Assembly: GCA_019916065.1 (NCBI GenBank)
Contig: CM034244.1
Span: 29,008,471-29,072,470, forward strand
Reading direction: 5' to 3'
Source of the DNA: Vitellaria paradoxa
Lineage: Eukaryota > Streptophyta > Magnoliopsida > Ericales > Sapotaceae
DNA length: 64,000 bases
The notes beneath the pieces are model-generated. The model was not told the origin of the DNA and did no database searches. It worked only from the letters and a program-made list of their open reading frames with translations. Below, piece by piece: positions 56,912 to 64,000 of this stretch. Positions within the stretch are counted from its first letter, which is position 1, and every line of letters starts with the position of its first letter. The position numbers and the translations under genes are program-made.

Positions 56912-58502
56912 TGATTACACTTGAAAAGTGTAATTACAAACTCCTTAACTCAACACTTATTCATGCATTTACATAATTAAAGTTGAAGTTTTAGTGTTAT
57001 AGTATTACTCATACTTTTATTGTTTTATTTGTAGGAAAAAGGGCAAGGATGTCGAAGTTTATAGCTATGGAGAGGGCCAAGAAGACAAAGAAAAAGTCAT
57101 GGTTCGAACCTCATCTTCGATGGAAAAGACTAGCCCAAAGACCCAACCAAGAGAATGAAAGAGAGCAATGAAGGAAAAGCTGGACGGTCCCCACCGTCAC
57201 CTAGACGGTCAGGACCACAGAAAGTTAAAAACTTCAGACGGTCCCGACCCCCTCTCCAGACGGTCGGGACCATCCGTGATTTACAATTGCCGCGTGAAAG
57301 CTCCTCTTCTAGGGTTTTGTGGCATCTATATAAAGACCCATTGCACGGCCAAGAGGAGAGGGAAGCCCCTTTTTATTTTTGCACTTTCAATTGAGCATTA
57401 GAATAGAATTTTGAGAGTTTTTAGATTAGGTTTTAAGCTTTTATGCGTGGATTCATGGTTTTTGTTGGAGCTTTCATCGTCATCTTTGTAGTGATTCTTC
57501 ACTTCATCTTTTACATTCACTTTACGTTGTAAGTTGCACTTTAATCTACTTCGTTTTATTTCGATTTGTTTCGTAATATCATGTTTTGCTTGTTTCAATT
57601 CTCTTTTCGTATGGTTGAATGCTATTTGATTATTTTTAAGATGCTTAAAGTAGTTTTAGCGTAAAACCCTAGTTCTTGATTCAACGAATCAAGAAAGGGT
57701 AGTTCACGAAAAGCCTTGGGGTGTTCGTATTCCCTTCGCGTAGGTTGCGAAACCCTTCGCGTAGGCTTCGAGACCCTTCGCGTAGGTTTCGAGACCCTTC
57801 GCGTAGGTTGCGAAACCCTTCGCGTAGGTTGCGAAACCTTTCGCGAAGGAATTTACCTTTCACAAAACTATTTTTTTTTTCTATTTCGAAAACATTCGAA
57901 TACGAAAACCCTTAACCAAATCCGTGTGAGATCACTGGTATGGATTTTCGTAACCAATCATCAAATACTTTCGAATAGTATTAAAAATTAGATTTTTATT
58001 AATTTTTGGAGTTTAATTGAAAAACCCTAGGAAACAAAGGTCTTTAACCATATCCGCTTAAGATCACTGGTACTGACCTTTGATTATAACATTTTTAAAA
58101 CTTTTCAAATTAAACCCTGTTCTTCAAACAAACACACCCCAAGGCAAAGTAGTGAACTACCCGGACTTGAAAGTTGGATCAAGAACCTTTTTAGTATTGT
58201 GCTTGTTATTTAATTTAATTTATGAGTTGATATATTCGCTTTAGAATTTAGAGTAGATGCTTTGTTTGCATTTTAAAATTAAATCGAATTTCTTTCATTT
58301 AGAATCTAAAACAAAAGTTTGAGTCGCCAAAAAAGATTAGTTTAAATTAATTTAGGTTCACCTACTAATTAAGAGAATAAGTCTAGAGCTTTTAACAAAG
58401 CCCTCCCTGTGGATTTGACCTCGGTACTCACCGAGTTTTAAAACTACGACTGCCCTCTTGCACTTGAGAGGTAAAACCCGAAACACTTTTTAGGGTCGGT
58501 CA
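56912..58502 (+). repeat. 3' LTR of the gag-only element
   Basis: 1591 bp, 21 bp longer than the 5' LTR because of one extra repeat unit. It ends GGTCGGTCA and is followed by ATCAC, the right target duplication. Confidence 0.92.
57734..57838 (+). repeat. 21-bp tandem repeat, five units
   Basis: Same array as 51833-51916 with one extra unit; here units 2 and 3 carry the TTCGAGACC variant. Confidence 0.9.
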
Positions 58503-58846
58503 ATCACCAATGAATCTCACATGCTACCTTCTCCACAAAATCCTTAAGTAATCATCAAACACTATACACACCAACCAAATTCAAGCATTGTTTGAACTTG
58601 AAAACTGGAGCATACTTGGTTAACATGTTTGTTGGATTGTCTGTTATGCCTACGTAGTTTATTCAATATAATGGCACCTTATGACATAACGTCCCATAAA
58701 AAATCATATCTGACATCAATTTATTTGGTCCTCTCATTATACATTTGATTTTTGATCAAATGTGTGGCACTTCGATTATCACAAAATACCACAGTAATAT
58801 TCTGCTAAAAACCCATATTATTGACCAAACCTATCAATCAACTTCC
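58503..58846 (-). pseudogene. pol: Copia RNase H relic (C-terminal pol)
   Basis: The minus-strand translation shows WLIGLVNNMGF, then FCDNRSATHLIKNQMY, then N-E-R-T-K-x-I-D-V-R-Y-D-F and near its end Y-A-P-V-F-K-F-K-Q-C-L-N-L-V-G-V. These are standard copia RNase H motifs, including the catalytic D of F-C-D. Stops and frameshifts interrupt it. It runs toward lower coordinates into the gag-only element and continues with its PPT and LTR at 51010-50624. Its upstream end is at 61595-61640, beyond another insertion. Confidence 0.82.
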
Positions 58847-61594
58847 TATTCGGTCCAAAAAAATAAAGCAAAGCAAGCAAGCACAACATAAACCTATTTA
58901 ACATGATTTGATTAATTGCCTACATCCATAACCAGTGATCCAAGCAGAGTAGTTTACTATGTGTATGAAATATTACAAAGGATATACAATCATCTAAACT
59001 CTCGTACATTGCTCTCTTTCTTCATCACTCTGTCTCAGCCTATAACCCCATTACAAGTCTTGCCCTTGCTTGACTTCCTCCGAGCTCAGTTTTTTTTTTT
59101 TTTTTTATGTTTCTTTTGCCAATCACGAGTAGTTGTTCACCACACCGCACCCATTCACCTTTTGCATTTTCTCATTTTTTAACAGAGCATCTTTCAGTGC
59201 CGTTAGATGGAAGATTCCACCCACATGTTAGGTGGAGAAATTGGTCAAAACCAACAATCACACCCTCCGCCCAACGTGAGGGGATAGGCCATGGCCATTG
59301 CAATCCTCCAACATGATTTGCCTTTCACGAGCAAATTGGCATAGAGTTACCTTTTAGGATATTTTGTCGTATATGTATTTCTAGTAGCTAAGAATGTCTC
59401 CCACTGCCATTGCCACTAGCTACACCCCTAACAGTGTTTTCGCTTTAGAAATCACACCCCGTTTCAGGTGCCTGTACTCTTTTGTTCAGTTCATCAACTA
59501 CGCTCATCAGAGGTGGATATAAATTCTACAATGCTTTTCTTCATTGTTGCCTTCTACTCTATCTTCATGCTTTACCATCATGTGTTGTCTTAAAAATTCT
59601 ACACTTCCTTGAATTTTAACAACATCAGTTTTTTGTTTCTTTCTGTCACACCGTTGTTTCGATCTAATCATCAGACGACGTCAACATCTCGCCCTCATCA
59701 TTAGGCAAATGCACCCACTTTTGGGATGCCTCTCATACTTGCATTTCCAACTGAAATAATCTTACACCCTAAAACTAAGATGCCCACACCCCACATTAGG
59801 TATGTCATCTGACCTATCTCTTTAACATTCGTGATGTTCTTTTCTGGAGGAAACTGTCGCTAATTTGAGAGCCAAAGAGAAGTTTGCTTTAGCTAGTCAT
59901 TTGTCATCGCTATTACTGATCAACACTTCTTTTTACTCTAAGCTTTGATGTGAATACATCTAGCAATCAATACACATCGTTGTCTCTAGTCAGATTTTCT
60001 TGCACACCTATTCGACTCTATTTCGGCATTCCTGTACCATTTTGGGCCCATTAGGTACTCTCGTGTTAATCTTTATATGCATACATGCAACATTGCATCC
60101 TCTGTCTACTTCATCTAACTATACTACCAGACCCATGTTTGACAATAAGCTCCAATCATCAATGCTTTTCTCCAGCTCGTATATTGCCAATCCAACTTCG
60201 CCGTAGCTCGATAATATCACTTTTGGAGTCTAACAGTATCGTTGCATCCACTAATTGGATTTTCTTCTTCTTTATACCATGCCCTCATGATCACAGTAAA
60301 AACATTAAATTTGTAATCTCTGGCTTTCCACCTACTGCAACCTTTCGAAATCTAGGTCTTCTATCTTACTCAATCCATTCTCTATGCCTCTGCTGAGCAA
60401 AGAAAAATTCAAAATAGTAGGAACCACTGTCATCATCTGACACTAACAAGTTGATGTACCAGGTGCTATTCTGAAACTTATACTATTGTACCTGCCCTAA
60501 CATACTCGTGTATCTTCCTTTCTACTATCTTCTGTTCAGCTATTTTCGATCTTCATCTTTTATCTCTATAGGCCCAACACCCTCTATACTCTAAGGGATC
60601 GTCCACATCCTCTGTAAAGAAAAATATATTTTCAATCCAAGGTACCTCTGTGGTCCTCACAACATCCATACATACTTGTTATAGACTTCACCATCTTTAC
60701 TTCGCACATCTAGAAGTGGAATCTCTTGAATCATACATCGTGGATGGATCTAGAATGCTAAAAAATCTTACACAAAACTTTACTAAAAAATCTTATTAAT
60801 TTTAAAATCTAACAGTAATTATTTTTTAAAGTTTGGCGAATTAAATACAATTACATAAAACTTCTAGGGCTAGATTGTAATTTGTGAAATGCCACTAATG
60901 TCATCATGACATCAGTTATGATATTATGTCATCTTCTTCGTTAGGCATTGACAAAATGCTCTGCATCTCGACAAGTTTAACTTTGGCAATCTCATGTGAG
61001 CATGTTTGACCTCCATTTTTAATGTAGTTTGTTTCATTGTGTTTGTATCAATGAGCTCTTCACTTCGACATTCTCAAAAAAATTTTCTAAACATTTTCAC
61101 TTATAGACCATGGGCAAAAATTACTTTTTTTTTTCTTTTTTGCTCCTACGACTCTAAACATCTTCGAACAAGCTCTTACACCACTTGTTAGGTCCAACAA
61201 AATAAAGTAAAGCAAGCAAGAACAACATAAAACTGATTTTATGTGATTTAACTAATTGCCAACATCTACGACCAGTGATATGAGAGTTTTACTATATGCA
61301 TGAAATATTACAGAGGAGATACAATCATCTAAACTCTCACACATTGCTCTTTTCTTTATTACTCTGTCTCAGCCCATAGCGCCATTATAAGCTTTGCCTT
61401 TGCCTGAGTTCCCCCGAGCTCAGACTTTTTATTTAAGTTTCTTTTGCCAACCACAGGTGAGCATTTCTATCCCTTTTTTTTACATGAATGTAGAAATAGA
61501 AAACTAAAATTTGAATAAAAGAGAGCACCTTTCGATGTCTTTAGATGGAAGACTCCACGCACATGTTGGGTGGAGAAATTTGTCAAAACCAACG
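58847..61594 (-). mobile_element. Small copia-like non-autonomous element, minus strand
   Basis: Direct repeats 58847-59256 and 61186-61594 (about 410 bp) act as LTRs. On the minus strand they start TGTTGGTTTTGAC and end GGACCTAACA. A purine tract (GGGCGGAGGGTGTGAT, complement of about 59257-59272) precedes the left copy, and a worn tRNA-iMet site (TGGTGTAAGAGC, complement of 61172-61183) follows the right copy. The 1.9-kb interior has no recognisable gag or pol. Flanks CTTCC and TTTCT are at best a decayed TSD. The break lies inside the copia RNase H relic, confirming insertion. Confidence 0.75.
59257..61171 (-). other. Interior of the small copia-like element
   Basis: About 1.9 kb. I translated parts of both strands and recognised no retroviral domain. 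The longest open frames are under 105 codons and look fortuitous. It may be captured or decayed sequence. Confidence 0.45.
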
Positions 61595-61640
61595 TTTCTT
61601 TCATTTCCTCTGTTGCAACCATAAACTTTGCCTTTGTAAT
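61595..61640 (-). pseudogene. pol: Copia pol relic, upstream piece
   Basis: The minus strand reads TKAKFMVATEEMKE, the motif (usually S-T-x-E-A-E-Y-x-A) that lies just before the W-L-x-x-L segment found at 58846. The two pieces are contiguous once the small element is removed. The minus-strand Tekay LTR cuts it at 61641. Confidence 0.75.
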
Positions 61641-61726
61641 TGTCACGCCCTGAATCTGACGACCCGAGGAGTGAGTGATAAACTGTCACGCCCCGAATCT
61701 CACGACCCGAGGGGTGAGTGATAAAC
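61641..61726. repeat. 43-bp tandem duplication at the LTR end
   Basis: Two copies (61641-61683 and 61684-61726), each starting TGTCACGCCC and ending GTGAGTGATAAAC, with three mismatches. Both contain a full LTR terminus. Confidence 0.9.
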
Positions 61727-63290
61727 ACACATAACATGCACTAACATAACCAACCCATGATCAGAGTAATGCAACATCAACTAGTGAGCCCAAGACATAA
61801 GATAAGATAACATAAGTTTAACCTTGACTATTGCCAGGTCATATACCCCATACACCATTTCCATTAATACATAACCTGGGCCTTAAGGCCTTTACAACCA
61901 AATCTAATAAGTCTAGTACAGTACAATACTACAATCCCAAATGAAATTATACTAAATAACCAAAAGCTTGCTAATCTTAGTAGGGCTCATGCACCTACTT
62001 CCAATCCAATCCCATTAGCCCACCTGTTCCTACATCAAAATCTGTAGGGATGTGAGCACGGGTCCACTTGTGCCCACGATGTCTCAAACAAACATATATG
62101 ATATGCAAATCTGGTTATGCAATACTATTCAGGTAAGGTTAGCCACTACAACAATTTCTAAAGTCATAACATTTCATTTTCACAACCAGTAGCCAAAAGA
62201 AGTGAAAACATATATATTCATTCAACAAAGTCATACTTTAAGATTCTATGACGGTTAATGTTTATATTTTGCAATTAAATTCTTAATTCAAATCACATTT
62301 CATCATCACTTTATCATCTAACCAATCATTCAAACAAATAATCATGTTCAAATTATTATCTATTCATCATCACATTGCATAACCATAACCACACAAGTCA
62401 TCGGGGGATGGGTGCATACACGTTATTGTTTATTTTAGGCCAATACCCTACAGAAATGATAAACTGACGTTATCGTTTAGGATCATCGCCTGTGGCTACG
62501 AGGAGCAAAACACACACAATGTTGTGGGCTACTAACCCACTGGCATTGACACCAAACCCTACGCAGGTTCTGGGTCTTTCAACCCGAGGGTAATCTCACG
62601 ACCCTTTCTATTTTCGCACCCTACCACGGCCCCCGGCACACAGCCAATCATTCATCACATTCAATATTCTTTAATCACAATTCACATTCATCACCATAAA
62701 CTTCCTAACACACATAACCACATTCCATTTCATCATAGAACACAACTCATTTCATCTCTTCATTTCATTTAACCCAAGCCTTATTAAATTTTCCATCACT
62801 TATTAACAAAAGTTCACATTTCAATTTCCTTCAATCACATATTCACTTTTCGATTCATCCCAAGATTCATCACATATCAACATTGATTAAGCCTTATTAA
62901 ACATTCAACATTTATCATCATTATGAATTTGAGTCTCTTTGTCAATTCACATTTTACTAATCAATCACATGTTCATATACCTCAACATTTAGTTTACATT
63001 AAGACATAATCACTATTCTACTTGTTTAAGACTCTTATCTCAAAGTAATCTCCCAATTCATTTCATTCAAGGTAACACTCGTTCACCATTACAAGTTAAA
63101 TCCCATTAACTTAAGATAACAAATCCTTAATCACTTTTTAAAACACATTTCACTTTTTAAAACACATTTCCCTTTTTAAATCCATGCAATTTATCAAATA
63201 AAAGTTTCATGTAAAACATGTTACCAACTCTTTCATAAGCCCAAGGTAGGAGGCCAAACTAAACAAAGTCCGGAAAATGACCTAGGCTCG

Positions 63291-63433
63291 GTGGGCGCCC
63301 AAGCTGACACTCAGCTGTGCACCCAAGGTGCTTGGGCGCCCAATACCATGTGCACCCAAAGGGCTTGGGCGCCCAACATCTTATGCGCCCAAGGGGCTTG
63401 GGCGCCCGACTGTGTCTTCCTCATGCGCCCACA
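63291..63433. repeat. Palindromic TTGGGCGCCCAA repeat cluster
   Basis: The 12-base palindrome or a one-base variant occurs at 63291, 63332, 63365 and 63398, spaced 41, 33 and 33 bp, with half-site TGCRCCCAA between some copies. It is strikingly GC-rich against its surroundings. Confidence 0.85.
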
Positions 63434-64000
63434 GCCTAGTCCAAGTTACGGGTCTCATCTTCTATTTTCTGGTTTCTTGGTTTTCCATACTCGGAACCAC
63501 AAATTGACCAACTTTAAGTTAAAATACCTAAAGTTTCATGTTCATAACATCTCCACAAGTCTTATAAGCATTAAAGAAAATCAACCATTTGAGTTTTCAT
63601 TGACTATGGGCCAAGTTATGGATCAAACATCCTTATCTCTTTCTCTACCTATACATGTGTGTATAACCCTCATTTTCTTCCATAAATGAAATCAAATCTT
63701 GCAATGGCTACCCAAATCTTGTTACACATCATATATGTAAGAACGAGCATAAAATCCCTACCTCAAGTTGAAATAAAGAAAAAGAATAAAAGGTGGTCTC
63801 CTCCTGGTTTCAAGCTTCCAAACTTGGAAGATTCAATCTTTTCACCCTTTGATGTAGATAACAAACAAATCATATAAATAAATTCCTTGAGTGCTTAATT
63901 GCATCCTTGCAAGGTTAATTTGATTTTGGTTGGGGTTAAAGACACTTACCATACAAACCTTCACTCGGTTCCCTTTGTTTCTTCTTCCTTCTTCCTCTCT

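Larger units (their letters stand above)
51011..58502 (+). mobile_element. Gag-only LTR retrotransposon (TR-GAG type), intact structure
   Basis: A 7492-bp unit has LTRs of 1570 and 1591 bp, an exact 5-bp target duplication ATCAC (51006-51010 and 58503-58507), a perfect tRNA-Asp primer-binding site, one intact 575-codon gag-like ORF, a long non-coding 3' part and a polypurine tract. There is no protease, RT, RNase H or integrase. I count about 18 LTR mismatches by eye, roughly 1.2%, so insertion is recent. This matches the TR-GAG class of non-autonomous plant elements. Its LTR ends, primer site and 3' block resemble those of the pol-bearing element at 19652-36079, a likely relative of its helper. 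It landed in a minus-strand copia relic. Confidence 0.92.
61641..64000 (-). mobile_element. Minus-strand Tekay-type LTR, running off the window
   Basis: The minus strand ends GGGGCGTGACA at 61684 or, one duplicated unit later, at 61641, the same terminus as the LTR at 1-3022. No coding sequence appears in 2.3 kb, as expected for a long LTR. It may be a solo LTR or a 3' LTR; the rest is outside. It contains the TTGGGCGCCCAA repeat cluster at 63291-63433. The 132-codon plus-strand frame across that cluster is not a gene. Confidence 0.75.

Noticed and set aside
57681..57991. ORFs encoding heptad-like Arg/Ser or Arg/Glu repeats
   Set aside because: Translations of the 21-bp LTR repeat, open on both strands; no gene context.
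63291..63433. CRISPR-like array because of regular spacing
   Set aside because: Plant retrotransposon context, spacers are not unique sequences, and only four palindromic units; CRISPR is not expected here.
63291..63689. 132-codon ORF with repeated W-A-P motifs
   Set aside because: Lies in a minus-strand Tekay LTR and is created by the 33-41 bp palindromic repeat.

Overview
The window is transposon-dense, AT-rich plant nuclear DNA, probably from a eudicot; the species cannot be told from the sequence. I find no convincing host gene, rRNA or real tRNA gene. Nearly all recognisable structure is LTR retrotransposon in origin: Ty3/gypsy of the Tekay (chromovirus) type and the Athila/Tat type, plus Ty1/copia, with a SINE, a few MITE-like elements and relics. 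The plant assignment rests on the tRNA-iMet and tRNA-Asp primer-binding sites, the Tekay chromodomain, the Athila-type pol and the solo-LTR landscape.

Layout. (1) 1-11558: a Tekay-type element with about 3.3-3.7 kb LTRs. Its 5' LTR is cut by the window edge. The gag-pol frame 3141-7766 is broken by 15 stop codons but by no frameshift I can see. A tRNA-derived SINE sits antisense in both LTRs, and a roughly 0.4 kb insertion is present only in the 3' LTR. (2) 11559-19651: gene-free AT-rich DNA with small repeats and one MITE-like element. (3) 19652-36224: a decayed Athila-type element (LTR, gag, pol, relic third ORF, LTR) carrying two nested solo LTRs with perfect 5-bp target duplications (ATACA and GTTAT). 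A second primer-binding site and leader lie beyond its 3' LTR, so the array reads LTR-internal-LTR-internal'. (4) 37211-46225: two diverged copia-type LTRs enclosing nested debris: a minus-strand Tekay LTR, a solo LTR with TSD TCCAT and an Athila RT fragment. (5) 46226-50623: mostly featureless, with one 0.5 kb element with long inverted arms. (6) 50624-64000: one minus-strand copia relic split by three later insertions. These are a young 7.5 kb gag-only element (51011-58502, TSD ATCAC), a 2.75 kb copia-like non-autonomous element (58847-61594) and a minus-strand Tekay LTR running off the window.

The most interesting object is the gag-only element at 51011-58502. It matches the TR-GAG type of non-autonomous LTR retrotransposon: near-identical LTRs, an exact TSD, a perfect tRNA-Asp primer-binding site and one intact 575-codon gag-like ORF, but no protease, reverse transcriptase or integrase. 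It shares cis-acting features with the pol-bearing Athila-type element at 19652-36079: LTR-terminal inverted repeat, an LTR hairpin, primer-binding site, a 3' hairpin with compensatory base changes, a pre-PPT hairpin and a duplicated polypurine tract. I infer that the two belong to one system in which pol-bearing relatives mobilise gag-only copies in trans. Several unrelated LTR families here also carry clusters of short perfect palindromes, which may be a real convergent feature.
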